Shown: positions 11,119-20,917 of the stretch, one piece after another
Numbering within the stretch: position 1 is the first letter of the stretch
Layout of the letters: each line of letters begins with the position of its first letter
NCBI GenBank assembly: GCA_026936325.1
Contig: JAPTHN010000149.1
Location: 248,001-312,000 of the forward strand
DNA: 64,000 nucleotides
Reading direction: 5' to 3'
Source: Platynereis dumerilii
Taxonomy: Eukaryota; Annelida; Polychaeta; Phyllodocida; Nereididae
Notes under the pieces: model-generated
Seen by the model: only the letters and a program-made list of their open reading frames with translations
What the model was told of the DNA's origin: nothing
Databases searched by the model: none
Made by a program: the position numbers and the translations under genes

Positions 11119-12753
11119 ACAGTGCACCAAAAAAGTTATGGGAAAAAAGCAGTGGCCCAGTTTTGGACTCTAAATTTGAAGAAAGGCATTTCCGGCGATA
11201 ATTATTGATGTTCTATCGTTTCAATACACTTCTCCTGAACAGTTCTGGATAAAAGTTTTGTGGTTTTATGCAATGATATGGATATGCCAGTGAATCTTGG
11301 AGGGTGCACCATTTTTGCCTTCAAAAAAGTTATGGGAATTTTTCATGAAGCAGTCAAATACTGAAATATAAGTATGAATTATTGCTTTATATTTGTCATG
11401 TTAGTTTCTAGAGGTAGGGAATTGACTCTGGGGCCCATTTTGATGGAGATCATGGGGTTAAATTTTCAAGAAATATGTATTTTCATTGATATAAAGTATG
11501 TTATTTCAAATAATTCTCAAATTAATATGTTGCCATCCAAATGCCAATTTAATCCTGGAAATCTGTTGACACAGCATTTATTTCAAAATTTATTAGTCGG
11601 GGCTTCTCTTTTCATTTGGAAAAATTCATCTTTTAAAGCCAGGGCAGAAGTTAATTCAAAGTTTATGTCAACAGATATGTTGGTGCTGATATTCAGCATC
11701 AGGAATTTTCAGCAATTTGGTGTTATTTATAGTGAAACTGAATTAAAATGTTACTTTTGTAAGTGAAAAGGTTGTCTAGATAGTTTGAATCATAGAAATC
11801 ACAACACCTACCACTTTATACACTGTCTGAATTATTTGCACTTCCGTACTGCAAACGTGGTCAAATGTTTCCATTGCGTTTTCCATATCTATGGTCATAT
11901 CATGCACACAAGGTTCAAAGATGAATTTCATTAACCATCCATCAAATTGTATCAAATGGAATGATACAGAAAAATTAACTTTAGCTTTTATAGCATCTTG
12001 ATTGTTTGTCCCATTTTCCACTAGTTTTCGACAGACACCTCAATCATTCATTTGTACTACCTTATCCTTTTGGAAACTTTTGAAACATTATCTAAAGGCC
12101 CTGATACGTGATGACAACCAATTAAGATGCTATACCAAGCAAAATAAGGTAAATGTAGATCATTTATAGAGCCTATAGTATGCCGTTAGCTATTATCTTG
12201 CTTCAAGATGTTCGTCATTCAGGGGACTGCTCATCTTCACTGTACACAGACAAGTCATACATGCTCAATAATCATATGGGTAACATATTTCAGCACTACC
12301 AGAGCATTGATTATGCTACAGGATATATTTTTTTCAGAACATACTTGTTTTAAATGGTGTTTCATTTCAAAATGATCAAAATGCATTAAAAATGACCCGA
12401 AACCATTGTTATTGACATCTTTCAAGTTTAAACAATGTTCAATTTCACCAATATTGTCTAATAACATATTACTGATGTCATCTGTAAAAGAGACGTCATC
12501 TTTAAGTTGTTATTTCTGAAGAAATCAAATTTTTCCCATAACTTTTTTGATGTCGAAAATTGGAGTTCAACCAAGAATCACCAGGCAAACCCGGTTTGCA
12601 GATTAAAACAAAAAAGTAACCTGGTAGATCTGTTCATGAGATGTCTATTGAAATGGTAGAAGTGAAATAATTGTCTTCGGAAATTGATTATTGAGAAATT
12701 AGGGGCAAAAACAGAACCATTCCAATTTTTCCCATAACTTTTTTGGTGCACTG
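11119..12753. mobile_element. Non-autonomous Tc1/mariner-type element with IR/DR ends
   Basis: The terminal inverted repeats start CAGTGCACCAAAAAAGTTAT and are flanked by TA. Each end carries a second copy of the AAAAAAGTTATGGGA core about 200 bp inward (near 11325 and 12530), the IR/DR layout known from some Tc1 elements. Copies 1 and 5 of the unit keep the empty TA site. The inner ORFs (130 codons plus, 81 and 70 minus) show no transposase motifs, so it appears to depend on a transposase encoded elsewhere. Confidence 0.8.
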
Positions 12754-12782
12754 TATATGCCTGAATGTTGATGAGAGTTGTT

Positions 12783-12969
12783 TGGGGGGAGGAGGATTAG
12801 CTCAGTGGTACTAGCATGCTGGGCTGCCAGTCCCTGGGTCCAGGGTTCCAATCATCTCTTGCTGAGTCAGTTGGGCCATGTTTCAAATTGTTTTTCAGAA
12901 GTCTTAATTGGCCTTCCAAGTGCATAAATACAGGACGTAAAGCCCCAAGTACCAACTCATCCATCAATG
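12783..12969 (+). mobile_element. tRNA-derived SINE, copy 2
   Basis: Same SINE at the same site as 4148-4330. The target duplication is intact at 12771-12782 and 12970-12981. It lies directly next to the right end of the Tc1-type element. Confidence 0.85.
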
Positions 12970-13772
12970 ATGAGAGTTGTTACCTCTGAGACATTTGTTC
13001 CTTTAGTTTCTTCTCTTTATCACATATTTCTCAAGTGTTGGTGATGTTTTTGTTTTTCGCACCATAACCACAACCAGGACGTGAATAAGCTTCGTTTTGC
13101 TTTATGAGGATTAATTCTGAGAGAAAAAGCATTTCCTTTTCCTGATATTCTTTGTCATATTCTTTCAGAAGGAAACTCATTTTGATGCGCATGGCAAAGT
13201 TGGCAAATGAGATGAGGCCATTTGTGGCGTTCTTTGTCCTTTCTTGCTGGGTACACACAGCATTGCCTCATGTTGGCAAGCAAACATTGCAACTCCTTAC
13301 CATGTTTTTGTAGCGTGATGCCCGCTGGGTCATTAGCCAGCAAAAACATTCCGTTTGCTGGCTTCATTGGGCAATCAAAGCAGTTCGCTCTCTTTGGGTC
13401 CTGGTTGGTCCTGTTTGGCCCTGTTTGGCTGTGTGCTCCCAAAAGCCAATTCATGCAGTTGGAACATTCGGCTTGTTTACAGATGCCAAGGATATATTAG
13501 TGAAGCCAAATTGCCTCATATATATATATATATTAGCATCAAATTCGAACCAACTATACACCCATATACTCTGCTTTGTATCTAAATTGATGATTCCAAC
13601 ATGGGCCTATATATCTGGATATCAAAGTTCTGATGTCTTAATTGGTTGTATATGCAGGCAATAGCTTTTGTAATAGGACTAATCAACCTTCCCACGCAAG
13701 GCTCCGACGCTATATAGGCATTTGCCTCCAGAGCGAATGTGATAACCAATTTTCCATGTCACCATTTCAACT

Positions 13773-15559
13773 AAACTGCTCACGCTTAAAAACGGACACA
13801 TCCAAAAAGGTTAAAAATAGTGCTTCCACTTAAAGTATCATGATAAAAGTTTGAACACTTCTAGTAAACTGAAAGACAAAAATAAGTTATCACCTCTTTA
13901 GGAGACTGTGGTATGAAGTCCTGGAGGAAAACTACCTGGATGGCACATGAAAACAGTTTGTAATTCTGAACTTTTTCAACAAATCTGATCAAGCAAGGTG
14001 TGAGCTGACCCAGTTCACTGCAATAATGAATAAACATCAGGAGGTCAGAAAACATAGTTGACAGATCTGTCAAAACAAGCCTTTTGCATGGATGTCCGGC
14101 TGGCAGGTCTGCTTACAGTGCTTAGCAACACTTCTCATAACTGTTTTGGCACTCACTCTTGGGTTTTGAGAGCCTCGAATTTCAGCAGCTGTGGATGTGA
14201 GGGTCTTGAATTGGTTTGAAATGGTCACCCAAATTCTGATGGATGTTGTGACTGTCTTGATCATGGGTTGTGACTGCAGGTCTGCCTTGCTTTTGATGGT
14301 CCTTCATTCAGCCTGTTAGACCAAACTTAGTCATGAGCTTGCTGATTGCTGGCTGGGAGTAGCCCCTCTGACGTGCAACCTCTTTCTGGGACATGCCAGC
14401 CGCCAGCATCCCAACTACTGGACCTCATTGCTCAATGGAGAGTCTACCCAATGGCAGTCTGTTGGCGTATCTCAACTCAGGAAAGATCAAGGAACTTTTC
14501 TGAGTGCTTTTTGTGTAGTTATGGGAAACTGATCTCAAATATTAGCCTAATTACTGTATTTCATGACCTGCACCAGTGTAGAGGCAATGACCCATGACAA
14601 GAATAAGTAAACATAACTAATTGGTCATTGTTAATGTCTAGAGTATATGACACCCCACAAATAAGTTTGAAGAATTTTTTTCTCTAAATTATTTCAAATT
14701 GAAAAGTGATAACTTATTTTTGTCCTTCAGTTTTAGTTGCCATAAGGTGGATTCCTTGAAATTTACAAATCTCTAAATGCAGTACTTTTGTGTTAAATTA
14801 AATCGACATGGTTACTGTCGAAAATGCAAGTCACAAACTGCACTGTAACACAAAATGCACCAATGGAAATATTGGTTTTGTGGCATACGGGATAGGATTT
14901 TAAACCTTATGAAATTTTCACATGATAGGCACAGGAGATCCAAAAATTGCCCATGGAAGTTAAAAAAAAGAAAAAAGGTAATGATAAAGCAGATTTTGAA
15001 TTGAAAACTCAAAATGTACGACTCATCTGGAAATGAAGCATGTGAACCAAAACTGTTAAACTATGGGGCTTTTTGCTTACCCAGGGTAGAAACACATACA
15101 TAGACAATCATTCCATAACAATACTCGGAAAAATATGAATAAAACATCTTTTTTTGACGATTTTGCAAAAGTCTCCTGTAGGGAGCAGGTCAGCATTGAC
15201 ACTTAAATTTTACTAATTTCATCCTCTTTAATTGTGGTTTGGTCAATTATCCCTTTTCCTCAATCCATCAAGCAAGTAAAAATGTAAACTTTCCTGGCTT
15301 ATCAAAAATATTGTGGAAGGAACAGCTTAGTTATTGAAATTAATGATCAGAGGATATTGAAATTTTGTGACTTGCATTTTCGACAGTAACCACGACGAAT
15401 TAACTTGACACAAAAGTACTGCACTTGGAGATTTGAAAATTTTCATGGATATACTTGGTGGCAACTTCTAGAAGTGTGCGAACTTTCATCGTGATACTTT
15501 AGGAGGAAGTGCTATTTTAAATCTTTTTGGAAGTGTGCATTTTTAAGTGTGAGCAGTTT
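13773..15559. mobile_element. Long-TIR DNA element, interrupted by a Tc1 remnant
   Basis: The ends are inverted copies beginning AAACTGCTCACRCTTAAAAA. The inverted repeats run for about 215 bp once the nested element at 13864-14733 is set aside, and both include a GGTTACTGTCGAAAATGCAA block. The host element is then about 0.9 kb with no coding capacity. The empty site is visible in the other units at the ACAACCACATCAATTGG position. No clear target duplication is left, so the superfamily is undecided. Confidence 0.7.
13864..14733 (-). mobile_element. Decayed Tc1-like transposon nested in a TIR
   Basis: TA-flanked with inverted ends AAACTGAARGACAAAAATAA. On the minus strand near 14440-14290 one frame reads VGMLAAGMSQKEVARQRGYS, the first helix-turn-helix of Tc1 transposases, followed by a GRP(A)VTT-type linker. 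Near 14264-14075 another reads TAAEIRGSQNPRVSAKTVMR, the second helix-turn-helix. These lie in different frames with stops between them. The DDE catalytic region is missing, since only 0.87 kb remains of an expected 1.6 kb. Confidence 0.72.
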
Positions 15560-17255
15560 ACATCAATTGGTATGGTAAATCAACTGCTTGGGGGTTATCA
15601 TTTCTGCATGTCCTTAATTGTTCCGCCTCATCTTTTTTTCTTGATTAAGGAGTGCCAAAAGCAAATAAGAGCAGAACATACATCGTTGCCATACATTGCA
15701 CTTTTTCCTTTCCAGCATCCCTACTGCAGTAGCTGGCCTGCAATTACAAGTCTCATAAAAATGGAATGCTGCCTCACGAAATACAGCTGGCCTCTCTCTT
15801 TGGAGTGTCTTACTGTGTCTAAATTGCATAAAATTGCACAAAAACCTTGAATTAGCCAGGATAAGGGAGTATCGAGGGGCAGTCTGGCAGAATCAAGAGG
15901 AACTTGGTGGGTGATATATTGACTCGGGGGTACTTTTGGCTCGGATGATAAACAGAATAACAACTCAAGAGGGGATACTTGTTGTGGAGGAGTTCTCTTT
16001 TTACCACTCGCATACCATACCAACTGTTTCTTAAGCGTTTAGTTTCATTTTTGTTCTCCCTCGCAACATTCGGAAGTGCCGCAGTGTGTATCTCCCGGGG
16101 CTATTTGTGTTGCGAGTGACTTCCTTCTCGTACCGCTTGGGTTAACACTTCTCAATAAGAAACTGTCAATCTCAGACTCTCCCCAATACCTTAGGGCACC
16201 AAAGCAGCTGTTGAGCCCTGGGCCTCCATGGAGGTGCGAATGGCTGGCATTTTCTCAGCTGGGGTGGCTTTCTTTCACTGGAATACCTCCTTGGCATGGT
16301 GCAAATAGGCTGGCATGGCGGCCTATTGGTAGGGTCAAGGCTAGGGTGGCCTGCTTCCATTTGTCTGCATCAGAATGGAAAGATGGAAAAGAACCCCTAG
16401 TTCAAACAAACTCTGCAAATTGAGAAACTGAAAGTAAATGGTGGCTAAATATGACCCTTCAAGGCTTCACCACAGAAAACCCTGAAAACTTTTTGTTCCC
16501 TTCATAAACACAAATTTGTTTACTACTTAATCGGATGTCAATTACACCCGAGTAGTTATCTACTGCATCATTTGCAAGGAAACAAGAAAAATCTGTGAAA
16601 AAGACAACTTCTATGAGAACTCCTACAACTTAATCTGACATAAAGATAGATATATACACTGTATGGTCACATTCATTGATGAGTGCAGCCCTCAAATGCC
16701 AGTTCTAGTCACTCACTTCCTACTGATGGATGAGATGAGAGTGTGTCCATAGGGGATCAGTTTTGATAAATTTTTCAACTCTATGTAGTCTTTTGATGTA
16801 AGAATAAAGTGTGAATAGTTAGAGGTACTCTTGGTAGATAGAGTGTATTATTCTGATAGAATTTTTCTTCAATGATTAAGATTGCTTGAAGTGATAAGAA
16901 AAAAAAAGAAGATCCATTATACGCTGCTCCGGTACGCTTTATCCATATTTTCCAGAAGGACATCGCGTCAATTGCAAAAAGTGTAGTTTTGAAGATGAAA
17001 CATGAAACTGATATAACTCTGTGTCTTTCTATTTTTGGGCACTGAAAGTGGTAAACCACCAGTCCTACAAAAAACCAAGGACACCACCTTGTTTAATGGA
17101 CAGCAGCTGGTCTTGCATACATACAATATATTTGAGAACAGCTTTCTGCGTTACATGGCTGGCAAATAACCTGTGATAGGGTGGAAAACTGACTGTCCTG
17201 TCACTGTTATGGTTTTGCCAAATGGTGTGAGCTCATGCAGATGACCTGACCTGAG

Positions 17256-17590
17256 CAGCTGGGTGGCCAAGGTGCCAGCCTGCTCCGCTGAAGTCTTTGT
17301 CTGCATGGGTTCGAACATATATACATAATCATTTTGCCTGATACACACAAGATTTTGTATGGACTGACTTAAGATTCCTGCCTGCTCCGCTGGAGGCCTT
17401 AACCTGCATGGGTTGAACCGCAATTGGAGAATTCAAAATTTTCAGTGTATCTTCATGAGCAAAATCCCAGCTGGATGTCGTTGGGATAGGACGTTAAATT
17501 GGCGGCCCCTTGTGTTCAGTGTGTATGCTGGGTAAGTAAAAGATCCCTTACATGGGGTAAATGCATAAATGTTGAGGACTCCCATCTTAT
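17256..17590 (+). mobile_element. Second SINE type, with two tRNA-like heads
   Basis: An A box (TGGCCAAGGTG) and a B box (GGGTTCGAAC) lie within a tRNA-sized stretch. About 85 bp on, the block CCTGCTCCGCTG...GCATGGGTTGAACC repeats, so the head looks dimeric. The body has a GGATAGGACGTTAAATTGG block and a GATCCCTTAC block of a kind I associate with marine invertebrate SINEs. It occurs only in copy 2 and replaces about 600 bp of the unit. The ends are approximate. Confidence 0.5.
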
Positions 17591-18052
17591 TTGAACTAAT
17601 TGGGCAACAGCCATCCATTTAATTTCTAATAGCATACTCGAAAGTAAAAAGAAAGAAGGAAGAAATAAGAAAATAATCATCCTCCAATATGAATTGATTG
17701 CATGTTTGGAGGCAATAAGTGGCAAAAATAGGGTGTAATTTACACCTTTGCCGAAACAGAATCTTCTGAGACATGCTGTTCTCTCCGAAGGGCCTACATG
17801 CAATGTTGCAGACAGGTCAGGATAATACCACCCTGTTAAAGATGCATGTGGATCATTGGACTGCATGTCTGTGGCACTGTGTACGTGTAAAAGGTGATGT
17901 GTTGTAGTGGGGCCATGGACCAAGGAAGGACAGCTGATCAAATATGAATGGCCAATGAACCTCAAGGACCCATAGCGCAGGGGGTTACATGACCCTGACA
18001 TCTTTGATAGGGATGCCAGCAGTTCATGACTCCGCAGTGACTCCTTACTCAT
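17516..18052 (-). CDS. Longer form of the GFIGHSY ORF, copy 2
   Basis: In copy 2 the frame stays open for 178 codons, extending through LRRFCFGKGVNYTLFLPL and a hydrophobic run (MIIFLFLPSFFLLSSMLL). The extension runs into the end of the copy-2 SINE, so its last part is not ancestral. The function is unknown. Confidence 0.28.
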   Translation of the reverse strand: MSKESLRSHELLASLSKMSGSCNPLRYGSLRFIGHSYLISCPSLVHGPTTTHHLLHVHSATDMQSNDPHASLTGWYYPDLSATLHVGPSERTACLRRFCFGKGVNYTLFLPLIASKHAINSYWRMIIFLFLPSFFLLSSMLLEIKWMAVAQLVQIRWESSTFMHLPHVRDLLLTQHTH

Positions 18053-18195
18053 TCTTAAGACTCAAATTGCATGTTACATGATGGCAACAACATGTAATGC
18101 AGCAACCTGTAAACCACTAACAGTGCTGTATATATAGCATCAATGTTACCAACATCATCAACAGTATTAGCCGTATCAGTAGTTTCAACTGAAAC

Positions 18196-18300
18196 AACGG
18201 TGTCAATAGTATCAACAGTGTCACATGATCAACAGTGTCAACAGTATCAATAGTACCAACAGTGTCAACAGTATCAGCATTATCAACAGTATCAAATAGT
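18196..18300 (+). repeat. 9-bp minisatellite, copy 2
   Basis: Same locus as 7936-8040, interrupted by a CACATGA block and with fewer perfect units. Confidence 0.85.
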
Positions 18301-19255
18301 ACAACCGTGACACATTGGCAATAGCATAGCACTGACCGTATACATATCATATTGTCTTGACTGATTAAACAGTTTCACCAGTTGCAATAGCATCTTATAT
18401 TAAGTCACCAGTATTGGTTATATGTAGCTATATCGGCTACATGTAAATCTACAGACTATCATCAGTGTCATTATATAGTATCAATATCATCAACCGTTTC
18501 AATAAAATGAATAGTATCAGTTACATCAAAAGCCAGAGCATCAACAGTTTCAATAGTATTGGCAGTTTCAATAGTATACAGTTTGGCTTCAATGATGTTA
18601 TGAAAGTATGACAAACCAAGTTTGCGGCTTTGTAACATCATGCACTCCCCCTGCAGCATCAGCAAAATTGCAGCAGGGTCAACTTGCCCTATCATCTTTG
18701 ATAAGATAACTTCTCTTCATACGACAACCTCTTTCCTTTTTGGTTTAAAGGCTACTGAGATGCATCACACGCTCTTTGCATTATTTAATCATAATTCTCA
18801 GTGCCATTATAGAATTATCGAAGAGACCACCTGCATGTTGCAACAACATGGCAGCACTCTTCAAGCTGTGCATGACCTCCTGTTTATCAAAACATTGGCT
18901 TGGAGAAAGCACCTGTTTCAGAAGAGTCAATTCATATAAAATCGAATTGCTGTCAGCTATAAAAAAACCACTAAGAATTGTTTATGCAGTCACCATGAAC
19001 CAAACATAATATGCAAAGTATAACCTTGAACTGTCTTTGTTATTTGATTAACTTCCTTCACAGTCTCAATGTGAGTTGGCAAAAAACTCTTAGTTGACAT
19101 GGCCATAGGAAAATTTGTATTACGTTGTCTCGTAAATTGATGTCATCCGATTTGTCCTGATAGTCATTCCATTTTAGAGATAACCAGTGCAATATATTTA
19201 TAGTCCACAAGCAATTCCATGTGGATAAATTAATGCTCAAATGTTCCAAATATTA

Positions 19256-19474
19256 TTAGGAAATAACTCCCTGGCTCTGCCACATATTCTTAAGTTCTGT
19301 TACAAAATAACAAGTTGGATTATCTTGTTGAGCATTGTTTGGCATTGATGGTATGTTGTAATCACCTGTCTCGTACCTCAGGTCAGCTGAGTGCACCAAG
19401 TTAATTGTGAATTCCATGACTATGGTTGTGAGTCCATGCACCTGCTCCAAGTCATGAAAAATCAACTCAGACAT
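19256..19474 (-). CDS. MSEL-type ORF, copy 2
   Basis: Paralogue of 8939-9178. Relative to copy 5 it lacks exactly seven codons (GPLETLS) without breaking the frame, and it keeps the ELKNMWQSQ end. The in-frame size change is mild support for coding constraint. Confidence 0.42.
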   Translation of the reverse strand: MSELIFHDLEQVHGLTTIVMEFTINLVHSADLRYETGDYNIPSMPNNAQQDNPTCYFVTELKNMWQSQGVIS

Positions 19475-20917
19475 TAAGCTATCCTTTGGGTAAATTCATA
19501 GATTCCCTTTATCCTAAAAAAGGCTGTCATTGAGGATAACAGTGATACTGCCAGTACAATGTAATATAAATGATTATAATAGATGATCTCGCGGGGGGGG
19601 GGGGCTATGGCTTTGTGGTGAAAAAGAAAAGTTTGTTTTCTCCTTGACAATGAAAAAAAAAGTTTGTTCAGCACATGAAAATGAAAAATGGTGTGTTGCC
19701 GCCTGTAGCTGGGGTACTGTAATATTAAAATTATGATAAAAAAGTTTGTCGTGCTTTCACTTGTGAAAAAAATGGTTTTTCGACGCTTCACTAGCAAATG
19801 TCGTCTGGTCAGTGCCTTAGTGGTAAAATGCCTTGCAACAGAGCATCAGCGGAAGCCAGCTACAAGAGCTCCAAACCAAGACTTCAAATAATAATAAAAT
19901 GTCACAATAGGACCAGTTGAATGCACCGACAACAATAAAATTGACTGAATCGACCAAGTTCTGAGGGAGAGGTATGGGGAAAAAGTCAATGCTATAATCT
20001 CAGAACTTTGCCGCACACTCCGCAATTATAAAATACAGGTCCACCCTGCACCTTCAAATGGTGAGATCTTCATGCACATGCAGACCAAACATTCAAATGA
20101 TAATCTAAATATATTTTAATAATGAATTAAATCCCCCACCTGAAGATTCCTGGATGATGGATCTGCCCTTGGAAATGACGCATCAATCATTTGAGTTGGT
20201 CGTCTTCTTCTTTTCAAGATTCAATCAGTTCAAGGGGCCTCCAAGCAGCAAATTCATGAGGATGGTAATGGGATTGGCATGCCAGCTTAATGACTTGCCT
20301 TTTCCCCCAAGCAACCTTATGATTCCCGGCAGCTTTCTTATTTTTTGGGGTTCACTAGCCTGAAGTCTGGACCTTTCTTGAAGTTTTGAACGGCTTACAC
20401 ATTTTAATGGTTTGATCCGACTCCTAACATGCAAGGTCTTCATTAATTATTGAACTTTTCATGAATTGGCGGAAACCTGCAAGGTGTAGGCCTTTTCGAA
20501 AATGACTTCAGGCCTTACCGCAGACCCAAGCCATCTATTTTCACTGGCTGTATCAGATATCCAAATGCAAGCTAACAGACGAATAATACATTAATTTTCG
20601 CTTAGGCATATATCATTTTTCAATAATTTACCTGCCATCTGCTATTTGTCTCTTGTAGAAAATATATTAGTCAAAGCTTGTTTTATTCGTTGTTGAATCT
20701 TTCACAATGTTGCATGGTAAAATTTGAATTTTGATTCAGCCAGATTGATTGAGTGAGATGATTGCATATTTCCTATGAGCCAACATAGCTTCTTGTTTTA
20801 AGTTATATATAAATCATTTATTTCATTCACATGGTTACATGGAATATCATTTTCAAAAATTGCAAGAAATTATATAAATATGTATTAAAAAGTAAATATA
20901 AATATCAGGATATAAAA

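Larger units (their letters stand above)
9476..19816. repeat. Tandem unit copy 2, with two DNA-transposon insertions
   Basis: Second copy of the unit. Removing the TA-flanked element at 11119-12753 and the nested element at 13773-15559 leaves about 6.9 kb. Its left part (to about 10660) is nearly identical to copy 4. Around 16480-16620 it shares a segment only with copy 5. A second SINE-like sequence at 17256-17590 replaces about 600 bp that other copies keep. Confidence 0.9.

Noticed and set aside
11374-11766. 130-codon ORF inside the Tc1-type element as a transposase
   Set aside because: It has no helix-turn-helix or DDE/DDD motif and an AT-rich random composition.
19591-19604. Long G-run as a G-quadruplex regulatory site
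   Set aside because: It is a single homopolymer run in copy 2 only, within low-complexity sequence, and is more likely slippage.
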